A stretch of DNA of 64,000 nucleotides from Larimichthys crocea (lineage: Eukaryota > Chordata > Actinopteri > Sciaenidae). The DNA lies in assembly GCF_000972845.2 (NCBI RefSeq), contig NC_040032.1, positions 12,036,002 to 12,100,001 of the forward strand, written 5' to 3'. This document shows, one piece after another, positions 12,076 to 24,619 of this stretch. Numbering within the stretch: the stretch's first letter is position 1; each line of letters starts with the position of its first letter. The notes below the pieces were generated by a model, which did no database searches, was not told the DNA's origin, and saw nothing but the letters and a program-made list of their open reading frames with translations. Both the position numbers and the translations under genes were made by a program.

Positions 12076-14560
12076 GATGAAGTGACGTGGACCAACTTAC
12101 GGATGGTGACTGCCATATCCAGACACCATCGGCACAGGGACCTGCTAACGCCCACTGCTGGGAACTCAGCCCACAGCTAGGGGGCAGGTGGAGCCCCCAA
12201 AGCACCTCTCCAGGGACCCTTTGGTTCTGCACTAAGGGGATTTACTAAGTACAGTATAGTACTGAGTCCAGTTTTAAGAAATGGAAGAATTTTTTCATTA
12301 ATCATAATTTATTAGACTAGCTTTTCTGTAATTTTATTGAAGTGTAATACTTTTATTTGCCTCATTTTTAATGCAAATATGATGTGTCGTCCACTGCAGT
12401 GGTAAATATTGAAGGCGTTATGGTTGTTATTAGGGTTTGGGAAAACAGTGTCATTGATTGAGAATTTACATTAATTTACATTATCATATTTATTGTTGTA
12501 TGTTTAGATATTTGAATCTCCTAAGCCTAAATACATATAAATAGATCAGTAAAACAGGCGTAACTAGGACTTTTGTCTTGGTTACACTGCTTGTGTGTAG
12601 TTTAACAAGCAGCCGAGGGAGCTCTGCTTACAACACAGTATTGTTGCTCCCCCTTTTCAAAGAGAAGTGTATTGTCTCTGGGTGTATTCACTACAAATAA
12701 GATGGTAACTGCCAGCTAGAAGGTGAAAGTGATACTGCGTTGGTGTGACCCAGCTGTCTTGACGAGCAGATCCTTCTATTCTGTTTGTCCCCAGGCTTTA
12801 ATCTTTACCAGAAACTTTCCTATCAAACATGCCAACACTGGAATTATTCTTTTTTTTTTTTTTTCGTTGCCAATGTTGCTCTGGGATTGGTGTAATGTGT
12901 GAAATATTTTAATCTTTTACCTCGTTATAATCAAACAACAACTGTGACGCCTGTAGTTTTGTAAGGAAACCTCATCACACTGAATTAGAATTTCGCTTAC
13001 GACAGGGTTAAATATTTTCCCAGGAGCGCAAAGCGAGTTGGACCACTTTCCACATCTCACGTTTCTGTGGACAGAGAAACTCTTTCTCACAGTCTTTTTA
13101 ACGCGATAGCTCTGTGAGGGACTAGAGTTTTATAAGCCACGGCTCAAGCCCACAGGGTGGGTGTGTTACGTTTAAGAAACCCCTTTGTTGGGATGTAACC
13201 AGCATCAGACAGGTGTGAGCGGACACAAATACTGCAAACACACAGAAAGATCATCAGCTCAACTCGCCCGTAATCTTTCTCGAGCCACTATCAGCGTGAA
13301 GATCGTTGTGTACAGCACAGTTAGCCATGAGGGCGGATAGATGAAACTCAGCTAATATAGACAACATTTGATATTTGTAATTAAACATTCAGTCACCAAA
13401 TGAATGAATGGAACATGTCTGAATCATTTTCATAAGCTGCAGGGAATCGGGTACAAGGTGCACTCAGTTCAAAGTAGGTTTTTGTCTCAGAATGCTCATG
13501 GTGGTTGAGTGCCCGCCCTTCTAATGAGAAAAATACTTCATTTAAGCTCAGTGTAGATGTCCCTTTATCTACAGGTTCTTAAGATCTATCCCACATTACT
13601 ACATTATTTATTAGTCCTTTGTACTTTCAGTTATTTTCACCATGACAGCAAGGTGAAGCGTCAGACGGCACATACACACCTCGTGAGGAAGTATTGTGAA
13701 ACAGTGTATGATACAACCACTAGGTGGCAGAACTTTCCAGCTTGTTTCAGACATTGCCAAGCGTACCAGTGTGCATTGAAGAACTACTACCTACCTAATG
13801 AAGGAACTTTGCCTCAGTTTTTTTTTTTTTTTTTCTTGTACTGGAGCCTGTGTTGTGAAATGAAGGGCTTTTTTATTTACACTGTTTGTTTTGCTGCTGT
13901 GAAGTCGTGGATATGTAACGGTAACAATACAACCTGGAGCTCGGGGGCGGGGGGGTTAATTGTGGTTAAATATAAGATGCACAACGTTATTGTACGGAGA
14001 TATTTGTCTCCGTGTGGCCTCCTAAACTGCTGTGTGCTGGACATCACACACTACATTCATGTTCTATGTCGCTAACTCTCACATGTTTGGGTATAGACGT
14101 CGCGTGATCCCAGTGTTACAAACATTCATGAGCACAATGTATGAAAGACAAGTATTAACATTGTTCAAATGTCTGTGTGTTATTATCCTGAAATCACTGC
14201 TCATCAGTAGAGGTGAGCAGCCGTCAAAGAGGGTGCCTTATTGTTATTCCTGCAGTGTAATCCGAGTTGCCTTGATGTTCATGATAAACTGTTCATATTG
14301 TCCCCCGTCGTGTTGTGCGGTGCGCCCTTCCCCTGATTATAAGCAGTTAACAGCTTATGATGTCTTTGGCCTTCCATTCATTTCATGTGTCCAACACTCT
14401 ACTTACAGGTTGTTCTAATGTTAAATGTAGCTGTAAGTGATCATACTTATGTGATAAGGCCAGAAGAGAAAACTCTGCCAACATGTTTGTTGAACTTTGG
14501 TCATGTGCCAGTCTTTAATGATGTCTTGTATTGTCAAATAAAAGAAAATGTGTCAAGACA
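12076..14560 (+). other. acer3: Probable ACER3 3' UTR and adjacent DNA
   Basis: No coding sequence is recognised after the ACER3 stop. The first clear AATAAA in plus orientation is at 14537-14542, so a UTR of about 2.5 kb is possible. Two T-rich runs lie within it (about 12850-12864 and 13818-13835). The open frames in this stretch look random. Confidence 0.35.
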
Positions 14561-16509
14561 CCAAACTTTATTCGGTCCTTTCACGGTTTTCCTTTAACCA
14601 GTGGAATATTAATATATGACTCATGAATTCTCTATCTACAGTGTCAAAATCACAGATAATATATTGTCGTGAGTCAGCTCGAAGGTGTGGCAGTCACGTT
14701 GGTTAGACACAAACACACCGAATGGACATGGATGTCTGCACGTCCGTCGAACTGGGAGGAAATGTTAGAACCACTGAACTTTAAAGAAAAGATGCAGGAA
14801 ATGTAAATACAGTGATGGAAAGTAATTCATATTTTAATTTATAATAAGCAATATTAGTCATTTTTTAAGAAAATATTGCACTTTTTTCTCCACTACTTTT
14901 AGTGACCAGTTACTCAGGAGACCTTCTAAATATATATTATATATATGTATTTTTATATATTTATATATATTTTTAAGGGTTGAACGTTTAGAAAAAACAA
15001 CGAGCGACAACATTAATGTTACGATACAGTAATAATCATTTGATAATATAATATATGAGCATATAATGACACGAATCCATCTGCTGCCTAATGAGTATGT
15101 CTACTTTTGATAGTATAAGTGCTTTTTGTGTCATTAGTTGAAATGAAAGGGTTGTTAGATGATCATTTTGACACACAACATGACTTTGTAACACACTCTA
15201 TACTTTGAAAAAAGGAATGAAGTATTGGACGCAGCTCAGCGTATGAGTCACCTCTGCTTTTCAGTCACTGAGCAGTTAGTCAGAAGAAAATACCCAGAGA
15301 TTTCTGAGATGTTTGCTGAATGTAGGGGTAGAGCATGTTAGGACAATTAACCAGCATGTGACAACCCTCCACGTAGCGTGACCCTTTATGTAGACGTTGC
15401 ATGAGACCTTTAAAAGCTGACCTTATACATCTCTAATAAATGTCTTTGAGCAGTAATAAATGATTTTAAATGTCAATTATGAGACATTATTATGATATCT
15501 GCTGACCGGATATTTATTAGTTTGTCATAATAATCAAATACAATACCTAAAACTGTAAATATTCATACATATTTTCACAAATAATGGGCTCTGTGATACG
15601 TATGTGTTGTGTGACGGTACATACTGTACACACAGTACAGTACGTACTGTATGTACTGTATATTTTCCATGCAATTTTCCATGACAGTCAAGGTCTCTTG
15701 ACGTCTTCCAGGGAACTGTTGAACTGTATCCAAAGGTAACATTCCACCCTGGGTATTATACGTAAAGGCAGCCGATGCTGATGATCCCTAAGTGCAAGGA
15801 TGTGTACAAACACATTCTCCCACTGTTTCAACAGAAAGTTCGTATTTCGTACGCTATAGAAACAAAACTGCCATTCACTGAGCCAGATTACGTCATTTTA
15901 ATGTACCCACGTCAATCAGGCTTTCAGTAAAAAGTGTGATGCACGTACACACACTGTGGATCAGAGTCTCCTGAACAGAAATCCTGAGCTGTCATTACTG
16001 AGAACTGAGTGAGCTCTGACTCACGACGCAGAGAACACATTCCACACCTGGCAGTGATTTCTTTATTTACTCAGTTGATTTAATAAGAAAAGGAAGAAAA
16101 CACCTCTTCAGCGAGGTGACCAACATCAGCGGTCTGGCAAATGAAGAACTCACAGTGATGAGACGATGGAACAGTTTGGACTTTTTGGGGGGAAATTTGA
16201 TGCCGTAAACCTTCAAGTTATGTTGCCGAAATGTTTATAAAACATTGGTCAGTGTGTGCTGCATTTTGTGCCATGCTGATGAGAAAAAGATTATACCCGT
16301 GAGTGTAACTTTAAAACATCACACAGGTATTGCAAAACAGCACTTAGTTGTAAACAAAATCCAGTTGTAGCCTGCAGGAGAGCATTATGAATCAGTGTCA
16401 GCTGTGTGTAAAAGAATCATAATGAGTGTCGTTAGTCGGTTTTTTCCAGTGTTCCCACTTCCCTTGACTCAGTACTACTTCTATGAAATGAAGTCTGTAA
16501 TTGTATTCA
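14561..16509. other. Intergenic DNA, no gene seen
   Basis: AT-rich sequence without recognisable exons. The only local structure is a palindromic cluster of GTAC/TACTGTA words at about 15618-15662, which can fold back on itself. Confidence 0.5.
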
Positions 16510-16593
16510 AACATCAAGGTTTGTTTTTTTTATTAAATTTTCAGGAAATACAAAAACAGACAAAACAAAACGACCATCTCTCGAGGTCTAACC

Positions 16594-18940
16594 TTATGCG
16601 CTCAAATAAGGGAAATTTGTTTTATACAATTGGTCAAGGGAGGGTGTTATGCGTATTCCTAAATATACAAAACCTTCGGGTGACCACTTAAAGGGGAAGG
16701 GAGATGGATTTTGGGGTATTTGTTTCAGGCTACCTAGTGGCATTACCTCTGATTTGCTGAAATTTATTTTGTAGCCAGAGAAAGTACTAAACGCATTTCT
16801 GGTTTCAATAAGGGCTGGGGTAGATATCTCAGGCTGAGTCAGAACAATTAAGACATCATCAGCATACAAAGTGATCTTATGCTGTCTCGTTTCAATGATG
16901 GGACCATGTATATTTTCATTCGTCCTGATTGCCTCAGCCAGGGGTTCAATTGCCAGGGCAAAGAGCAAGGGTGATAGAGGGCATCCTTGCCTCGTGCCTC
17001 TTACAATTGGGAAGTTAGAAGAGCATAAACCATTCGTAAGCACTGCAGATAGGGGATTCGTATAGAGTTACTTTATCCAACGTATAAATTTTTCACCCAG
17101 GTCGAATTTGTGTAATGTGTAGAACAAGAATGGCATCTCCACGTGATCAAATGCCTTCTCGGCATCCAGAGAAAGTACCAAACCATCTAAAGACCGCTGT
17201 TGGAAAACTTGGATTGTATTCAATAATCTGTGCATATTGTTATATGAATTACGACCTTTAATAAATCCAGTTTGGTCATCCTTTACAAGGATAGGGAGTA
17301 CGCGTTCCAGCCTTGTTGCTAATATTTTAGAGAGGAGTTTCAAATCAACATTCAACAAGGGGATGGGCCTGTATGACTTTGCCCTTTTTTAAAATTAAAG
17401 AGATGTGCGCTTCTCTCAAGGACTGTGGTAGTATGCCTTTCTCAAAAGAATTATTAAACATGTTTAAAGAGGGCCAATCAGTAAGTCCTGAAATTCTTTG
17501 TAAAATTCGCTGCCAAATCCATCGGGACCTGGGGCTTTTCCAGATTGTAACCCTTTAATTGGGTCGAGGACCTCTTTCTTAGATATAGGAGCTTGCAGGA
17601 TTATTTTCTGGTCAGCAGATAGACTAGGAAAGTTAAGAGAAGAAAAGAAAGCATCCATGTTTTTAGTATTATCAGAATGCAGTCCTGATTTGTACAGATT
17701 TTCATAGAAGGTTTTAAATGTGTTGTTAATGGTTATGGTATCGAAGGCCTGTTTCCCTTGGCTGTCCATAACTGAGGGAATACTTCGGGAATCTGCTTTT
17801 TTCTTTATCAGATATGATAAATATCTCCCTGCCTTGTCTCCTTGTTCGTGCATTTTTTGTCTAGACAGTCCGATCTTGCTCTCTGCATCTTTTGTCAGTA
17901 GTGAATTCAGAGTGCATCTAAGTGCAGAAATCTCTTTATGCTTCTGTGCCGACGTATTTTTAACAAATTCCTTCGCTGCATGTTTCAGCTTGGATTCTAA
18001 GATCTTTCTTTGTTCGTCCTGCCTTCGCCTTCTAGTGGACGTGTAAGATATAATAAGACCTTTTGGAAAAGCTTTAGATGTTTCCCACAGCAACGAGGCG
18101 TCATCGGTGGAGGCTGAATTAACGGATAGAAAATATTGAAACTCCTCTCTAAAATAAGATATGAAATTATGGTCCGTTAGAATATAAGGATAGAACTTCC
18201 AGTGTCTAGTTTGGTTGACTGGGTTTCTTAAGTTGTGTATGGACACGACAGCATGATCAGAAATAACTATATTACCTATAGAACTATAGATAACTGACTG
18301 CAGCATAACTCTTGGAAGAAAGAAGTAATCTATCCTTGTATAGGATTTATAAACATTGGAGAAGAAAGTATATTCTCTATCAGCCACGTGTTGGGCCCTC
18401 CATACATCTACATAGTCGAGGTCTTCACAAAGTGCTGAGACGATTTTCGCTTGAGGTGAAAGAGATGGCTTACCAGGAGGGGACTTATCCATAATAGGAT
18501 TTAAATGACAATTAAAATCACCTCCAATGAATGTGTTTCTAACATTAAGATCTATCACTTTAGAAAAAGAGGTAGGCAAGAAGTCGCTACGATATCCAGG
18601 TGGATTATAAATATTCATTATAGCAATTTCTTCCCCATAGAGTACACCTCTCACTATTACATAACATCCTGCTGTGTCCTTTGTACAGTCCAAAAGTTTG
18701 AATGGTAAGTTTCTCTTGATTAAGATCGCTACCCCTCTGCTCCTTGAAGTAAAAGATGAAAAATAAGCCTGTCCAAAACCCCCTTGTTGTAATTTCAGAT
18801 GTTCACTGTCATTTAAATGTGTTTCTTGCAACAGTGCTATGTCAACACACTCCCTTTTAAGATAAGTTAGAATTTTTTTTTCGTTTGACGGGTGTGTGTA
18901 GACCGTTCACATTCCAAGTGCAAAGCTTCAAAGGTGACAT
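16594..18940 (-). mobile_element. L1/Tx1-type non-LTR retrotransposon ORF2 (endonuclease + reverse transcriptase), broken
   Basis: On the minus strand an ORF2-like protein starts at 18940 with CTWNVNGLHTPVKRK, the start of an apurinic endonuclease domain, followed by LLQETHLND, GGDFNCHLNP, RIDYFFLP and SDHAVVS. The reverse transcriptase follows: FIKGRNSYNNMHRLLNTI, motif A in LSLDAEKAFDHVE, motif B in GTRQGCPLSPLLFALAIEPL and motif C YADDVLIVL. It is split into three frames by shifts in an A-run near 18880, between 17464 and 17358, and near 17050. It ends abruptly at about 16594 inside the RT, just after YLGIRITPSLDQL. The rest of RT, the C-terminal domain and the 3' tail are absent, the opposite of ordinary 5' truncation. 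It is not expected to be active. Confidence 0.9.
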
Positions 18941-19180
18941 AGTTGCCAACTATAAAATAAAATAATGCCTGAGTACATATTGCCTGTAAAGTAATCTGTA
19001 ACAGAGTGAGCCAAGTGGGAGCCGAACATAAAACTATAACAACAACAAACAACAGTGTGCTTAAGGCACACCCTGGCCAACATTGGCATGAAACGTATAC
19101 ACTGTCCTTTGTCGAATTTCCACGACACCTTCTCACAAACATCAAGGTTTGATCCTGGTTCACTGACAGTGACTCTTTGT
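18941..19180 (-). mobile_element. Possible 5' flank of the LINE (UTR or ORF1/ORF2 spacer)
   Basis: This lies directly 5' of the ORF2 start on the minus strand. It has no recognisable ORF1 motif, so the element may also lack its 5' half. Confidence 0.3.
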
Positions 19181-19189
19181 CACATGGCA

Positions 19190-19260
19190 TTTTTCCATCC
19201 ATCCTTCCATCCATTATCTGTAACATCTTATCCTCATCATCATGGGGGCCTATCCCAGCC
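19190..19260 (+). repeat. Fragment of a common teleost repeat (CCATCC...TATCCCAGC)
   Basis: Contains CATCCTTCCATCCATTATCTG and then GGGGCCTATCCCAGC, the start of a repeat found very widely in fish. Longer, decayed members of the same family occur at 33165-33335 and 43235-43490. Confidence 0.6.
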
Positions 19261-19550
19261 TCTTTTGTACATTTGGTTTTTGATAAGTGCTCTCAGGAAC
19301 CTTCTTACAAGATCGAGACAACATTTTAAAAATAGAACCTTTTTTTAATCATCTGTTTAAAGTTCTTTGGGAAAGAAAGGTGTTCACTAAGTCACTATTA
19401 CAGCACTTTTGGTGCTTTGAAGAAACTTTGTATGTTTAATAATCCTTTAAAGGTTTTTTGGAATATTGACTAATGCTTCTTTAAGTCACAGCATTGCAGT
19501 AATGTGAACTGATTTGGTAAAAAAACAACAACAAAGGGACAGTTTGAACA

Positions 19551-20442
19551 CTACGGAGCCCCTAAAGGGACATGGGAAAAAAAAAAAGTGAAACATTTCT
19601 AGTGAGCACAAGATACTTTCTCATGCGCACCAGAAAATATCTCGTGCTCACAAGAAAGTATTGCATGTATGTGTGACGTCTGGGAGACCATCCACTGCAA
19701 TTCGGTTTGTGTTTCTGTGTGAAAATGACAGTAGAGGAGTTAGTTCGGCTATATTAGAACCTGGGACTTCATTATAAGGATATTGCTGCTTTACTTGCAA
19801 GTCGTCTACCTGTAAAACAAAATTTGAAGTTGTGTAGTCTGTTTCGGGGCAAGGGATACATCACTTTGGATCGCATAGTTAATTTCATTCATGAACAATT
19901 ACAAACATCTGGCCAACTCTGTGGGTATAGGTGGATGTACACAAAATGCAAGGATAATGGATTACACGTCAAGAAGAGGTACGCTTAATTCTAAAAGAAC
20001 TTGACCCAAGGGGTTTGGCACTTGGACTCTTATGACAAACTAAAGCCATTTGGTATCTCTATCAATGGCTGCATTGACGGCTTTTCCCGGAAAATGATCT
20101 GGATGAATGCATTTACCACCAGCAGCATGGAGGCGNNNNNNNNNNCCGACACCGGTCTGCCATTTCGGCCATGTTATGCATTTCCTGTTGTTGTTCACGA
20201 GCACAACAATAGGCCTAATGCCGTTTTTTAGACAAGGTTACCAGAAATGAAAAAACAAAACAAAAATTGCAAAGCAGAGAGCAGGATCAACAACCTTCTC
20301 TGTTCTTGATCAGACACGACATGCCTATCCTATCAATTCTCCTTACGTCATCAGAAGCCAGCATAACAAAGATTAATTCAAAACGTATTTGTAACTAGAA
20401 AACGTTCACTTTTTTCCCATGTCCCTTTAGGGGCTCCATAGA
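19551..20442 (+). mobile_element. DNA transposon with long terminal inverted repeats and integrase-like gene remnant
   Basis: The left end (about 19551-19603) reads CTACGGAGCCCCTAAAGGG then ACATGGG, an A-run and a GTGAAAC..TTTCTAG block. The right end (about 20395-20442) is its reverse complement, giving a terminal inverted repeat of at least 45 bases. Between them, from 19729, a broken frame reads MTVEELVRLY, NLGLHYKDIAALLASRLPV, LKELDPRG and, from 20009, VWHLDSYDKLKPFGI followed by NGCIDGFSRKMIW. These are typical of a teleost integrase-core (DDE-superfamily) protein in which D..YDKLKP..GCIDGFSR forms the first catalytic strands. A stop follows RLY, and the gene is cut by the gap at 20136. 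Only a short stretch follows before the right end, so most of the catalytic domain is missing. Confidence 0.75.
20136..20145. other. Assembly gap (10 N)
   Basis: Ten Ns inside the integrase-like gene. The unsequenced length is unknown, so the transposon may be longer than it looks. Confidence 0.98.
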
Positions 20443-21009
20443 ACATAAAGCACCTTTTTTTTTTGTAAATCTGTAAATGTGGCTTTAACTAAAGGTGTTA
20501 TATGTCTAACTGTCAATGGAGTGTGATATGTTGGTGTTCTTGTTTCTGTCTTGTGACTTTGTTTTATTTTAAATTTACCTGCCCTTCAGGTCACTTGCCT
20601 TCCCTTGTGTGTCGCTGATGTTTCACCTGTTCCCCATTACCTCTGTGTGTTGTTATATAGGTTCGTGTTCCTTTGTCTGTGCCAAGTGTTTCGTCTCATG
20701 TCTGATCACCAAGCCAGCTCCAAAGTCTTGTCAAAGTTTTTCCTGCCTCGAAAGAGGATTTTTCTGTTGTTCTTTCTTTGTCTTGCTTTTGGTTCCATAG
20801 TTCTTAGTTTAGTCGATTTATTGTCAGCCTCCTTGGAGAGATCAGTTCTCTTCTTCTTTCTTCTTCTTTCTTATTATTATTTGATTTTATTTTATTATTA
20901 TATTATTGTTATGTGTGTATATAGTTTGTTTCTAGCCTACCCTTTCAGGAGAGTTTTTGTTTCTTTACTGTTTTTTAGTAATTTACCAAAAGTTGCGGAG
21001 GCGGAGGCC

Positions 21010-21175
21010 ACGTCGACCTCACGAGAGTCCACATCGTGAGTCCACACCCGGAGTCCACACTCGACCTTCACGAGTCCACACTCGACTTCCGCGAGTCCAC
21101 ACTTGGAGTCCACACTCGACCTTCACAAGTCCACACTAGGTCCCACGGAGTCACACTCGACCTTTCACGAGTCAC
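21010..21175 (+). repeat. Minisatellite, GAGTCCACACTCGACCTTCAC-type units (unit 1)
   Basis: Imperfect tandem units built from GAGTCCACACTCG, ACCTTCAC and variants. The unit 2 equivalent is at about 25165-25325, with a different number and order of sub-units. Confidence 0.85.
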
Positions 21176-21302
21176 AGTTTTGTCCTGTCTCCATGTTGTT
21201 TGTAACTTCTGTTTTATTTGGAAATTAGCGGGGGGGGTTTTTGTTGGCCTTTGCCTTTTTGGTTTATCTTGTAGTCTAGTTTTTGTTTTCTCCTATTCTC
21301 GC

Positions 21303-21336
21303 TAGAGTGTTTTTTTTTTTTTTTTTTTTTTTTTTG
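21303..21336. repeat. Poly(T) tract
   Basis: Long T homopolymer inside the candidate LTR. In unit 2 the same place is interrupted by GTTTGTTTG. Confidence 0.9.
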
Positions 21337-22639
21337 GCCCTGCCTTTTTGTAGTTCTAGTTTAGTTTGTTGCTATTGATCATCCCTCGTCGTGAGGCGCT
21401 TTTGTTTTTCTTGTTTCCCAGAGTTAAGAAATAAAGTCATTGCTTCATCCCGTACTCTGTGTTCGAGTCCTGTCTCGAGTTCACCTGTCAGAGCAGTCTT
21501 GATTGCTACAGTCATCAGCCAAACAATCATAGATGCCTCTGGAGGCAGTTTTATCACAAAGCAATTATGCAGCTACCTGCATGTACGGTACATCGTTAAT
21601 CTGTGTGCTAATCGTGGCACACGCGATTGCTTCATGTTTTGCTACTAGGCCGAGCAAAATGGACGACAGAACACAGAACACCACTGGAATGAAATGCTCA
21701 TGTTTCTTTATTTAACACCACATGGGACAAGAAATCAGATTTTTACCACCTTCACCTCAGAGGTCTCTCATCTTGAGGAATGATAGCTCCCTGGATGTTT
21801 CTCCTTGCAAAGCAATGTTATCACGTGTGATAAAATCTGTTACTTCGAGAGCAAGTCATCAATCACGCCTAAAATGTTTTCACATTGGACAACATCAGTG
21901 CTCGACTTTGGTTGATTTATCATTCTTTATCTCCAATATCATTGTTTTTTGGCAGGATCGGTTTTTGAGAGCGAGATGCAAATGATCAGCCATATTTTTT
22001 TACCACCTGTGCAGGCGGTTCAGTGAAGATAACACTATAATTAATGTTTGTCTGTGTTGTAACCCATCATTTATGCTCCGTCATAAATGACACTGTAATG
22101 TCAATATGCAAATCCATTGCATTATGGATCCTTAGCTATATTTTACTTTAAAAAAAAAGGCACAAAAATATTAAATTATTAATTTATTTAATATCTTACG
22201 ATCAGCTGATTCATGAATATTTTGTGATGCTCTCTTTGTCACTCTGTCTGCTCTGGTGGTGAAACGAGCATATACTAACTAAATCACTTTATCTTTCTAT
22301 TCTTCTAGAATCTCCATCATCTCATAGTTCTGAGAACTTCTCCTAGAGTGCAGTGTTTACGAAAAATCACCACGCTATCGCAGCTTTTACCTTTGTCTAA
22401 AGATAACCATATATGTTACCAAGAATTTTGGACCAGTTGAGACTTCCTACTCCGAGGAGCTTTATAAAAGGAGGCTTCCTTTCCTTGAAGAGACATTAAA
22501 GAAGACCCTGTATATTGCAGAGCCACCTTGCTGTGTGTTGGGACAGGAGCACTCATTATTATTATCAGGTGGTCCCCACACTGCAGCTTCTGATACAGAC
22601 TGCACATCTCAAAGACAGAGTGACTCCTGCCTGTCAAAC

Positions 22640-22770
22640 ATGAAGACGTTCTGGCTGAGTCTGATGACTCTTAGATGCTTTGCAGGACGCCTGCGGCCTT
22701 GCCTCTCCGGACCTCAGATCGATACACAATCCAATCTTGGACTACTGAAGCTGACCAGGAGTTTGCAGAG
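22640..22770 (+). pseudogene. Orphan MMP first exon (unit 1 duplicate)
   Basis: Duplicate of the first exon of the MMP20-like gene (26824-26961). It starts with ATG and MKTFWLSLMTL and ends with the same donor, GCAGAG|GTATT. It is 131 bases instead of 138, missing seven bases at several places, so the signal peptide and propeptide start are out of frame. A TATA box copy (TATAAAA, about 22465) lies upstream. It could be a dead exon, an alternative promoter spoiled only by sequencing errors, or an assembly duplicate. Confidence 0.8.
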
Positions 22771-23149
22771 GTATTAAATTTATATATTTGATAACGAGCT
22801 CTGTAAGAAAGGAAAGACGGAAAAAACAGCTAGATTTACGGTCTCTGTGCTGGATTTGTCTGTCTGGACATCTTATAGGTCCCAGTATCATGACCTGTGT
22901 GGAGCTTTGCTCATGCGTGGTTGTTAGTTGTTAATAAATATATTATTATTGAATAACAACAGCTAGGTCAGAATCACAAGTGTACAGTCACTTACATCTT
23001 CCTTTCTTACTTTGCACAAATCAACACTGCCAATTGCTGTATATACCCTGTACAATATTTAGTATAATATTATATTACTGTTGCTATTTTCATATTTATT
23101 ATGTATAGTTTGCTCTTAATATTTTTATTTCATGTTGTCTATTGCCACT

Positions 23150-23220
23150 GGTGTAATGCTGCTTGCTGCACTGTAATTTCCCAGCTTGGGATAAATAAAG
23201 TTATCTATCTATCTATCTAG

Positions 23221-23253
<33 letters not shown>

Positions 23254-23295
23254 ATTATCTATCTATCTCTATCTATCTATCTATCTATTATCTAT
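23150..23295 (+). repeat. Retroposon 3' tail with (TATC)n microsatellite (unit 1)
   Basis: TGCACTGTAATTTCCCAGCT then GGGATAAATAAAG runs straight into tandem TATC units. This is the 3' end of a common teleost retroposon whose tail is a tetranucleotide run. The unit 2 copy is longer (27355-27536). Confidence 0.75.
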
Positions 23296-24221
23296 CTGAT
23301 ATACCTGTGCTTATGTTTCCAGAAGCCACAGGTCCACACATTTTTTGCAACGTAAAATTGTATTGAATGTTTATTTTGTGATATTATATAAGACAACTTT
23401 ATCTGTGGCTGATACATAGACAATCTTTTGCCTAGAACAAACGTTTTAAATTGTGCAACACGACTTATTAATTCAAATTGACTTAATGAATAAATCTCTC
23501 GTACTGCAGAGCTCTCCAGTGACGAGTTCTTAATGTTTTCTGTAGGGTTTTTCATTTCAGTCTAATTATATAACAATTAAAGAGTTTAATCATTTTGTTT
23601 GTTTTTAAGCACGCCTTTGATTTCTTATAATGATGCGATAACAGAAAATGTCTTGATATAATAACTTAATTAGATTATTTTTTCTGCCGGTGTGAAACTG
23701 AAGTCAAAACCGATGCGCTGATAAAGATCTTTACGAGCTCTTCTTGAACGCGTGCCACTGAAATCCAGAGATAATGAACAATAAAAATGATGAGCCACCA
23801 CAGCCACACACAGAGTGTGGAGTGTAAATGTACGCTGTATTTCTAAATGATATTTCAAGGCTCCTCCACACCGGCAGGAATTTAATTATGCTGTGCTGGA
23901 CAACAGTAGCATCAGCTATCAAAGACGTTCAAGTAATAAATAGTATTTATGTCTCCATAAAATATGATCCATTTCCACCAAAATCAGCAAATAGTTAGCA
24001 TTAAACACTCTTTCAGATCCGAGCCTGAAGTTTTCTTTCAAGGGTAGAGCAGAATGACAGGGCGCCGTCCACCGTAACATCTGTTATTTTATGGTAGAAA
24101 AGAGAACGTGGCTTCAAGAATCTATTACAAAACATGTTTTTTGTGACCTTTTTCATGTTGAGAACCTGTCTCAGGACAATTAGCTCTCCACTATAAGGGG
24201 TGTTAGAGTCAATGGATGCAG

Positions 24222-24355
24222 CAAGTTTTTCCTCACTCGAACCGAGGGTCTAAGGACAGAGGGTGTCACTCCCTGTACAGATTGTAAAGCCCTCTGAGGC
24301 AAATGTACTTTGTGACTTTGGGCTATACAAATAAAATTGATTTGATTTGATTTGA
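24222..24355 (+). repeat. Retroposon-tail repeat between the two tandem units
   Basis: Reads TTTTTCCTCACTCGAACCGA, then GACTTTGGGCTATACAAATA and AAATTGATTTGATTTGATTT. The TATACAAATAAAATTGA ending plus short tandem tail is the 3' end of a frequent fish SINE/L2-type repeat. It sits exactly at the junction of the two duplicated units and is absent after unit 2. Confidence 0.7.
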
Positions 24356-24619
24356 TATTGCAAAGCAGAGAGCAGGATCAACAAGCTTCTCTGTGTTGAC
24401 GTTTGTCCTGCTCTGGATCAGAACAGACACGCCTATCCTATCAATTCTCCTTACGTCATCAGAAGCCAGCATTAAACATGATTTAATTCAAAACTTATCT
24501 TTTGAACTAGAAACGTTTCACTTTTTTTCCCCATGTCCCTTTAGGGGCTCCGTAGAACACCATTAAAGCACCTTTTTTTTTTGTAAATCTGTAAATGTGG
24601 CTTTAAAAGTTTAAAGGCT

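Larger units (their letters stand above)
20490..21510 (+). mobile_element. Candidate solo LTR (unit 1 copy)
   Basis: The block has LTR-like architecture: a TATA-like TATATAGG near 20657, T-rich internal sequence and a poly(A) signal AATAAA near 21429, ending around CACCTGTCAGAGCA. There is no internal gag or pol sequence next to it. The near-identical block in unit 2 spans about 24620-25670. Exact ends and target duplications could not be fixed by eye. Confidence 0.4.
20266..24221 (+). repeat. Tandem segmental duplication, unit 1
   Basis: Runs from ATTGCAAAGCAGAGAGCAGG to GAGTCAATGGATGCA and matches 24356-28488 collinearly. It contains in order the right transposon end, a candidate LTR, a GAGTCCACACTCGAC minisatellite, a TATA promoter, an MMP first exon, a retroposon tail with TATC microsatellite, and intron sequence. 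Compared with unit 2 it carries dozens of one- or two-base deletions, which fits poorly polished sequence or an alternative haplotype. Confidence 0.9.

Noticed and set aside
13557..14418. Open frames of 172 and 128 codons after ACER3
   Set aside because: They contain a poly-Phe run from a T tract, show no family resemblance and lie in the probable 3' UTR.
15618..15662. GTAC palindrome cluster as a regulatory element
   Set aside because: Could be a simple repeat; no neighbouring gene or known binding motif supports a function.
20605..21139. Cys/Leu-rich and Ser/Thr-rich open frames over the candidate LTR
   Set aside because: They arise from T-rich sequence and the minisatellite, and differ in frame between the two tandem units.
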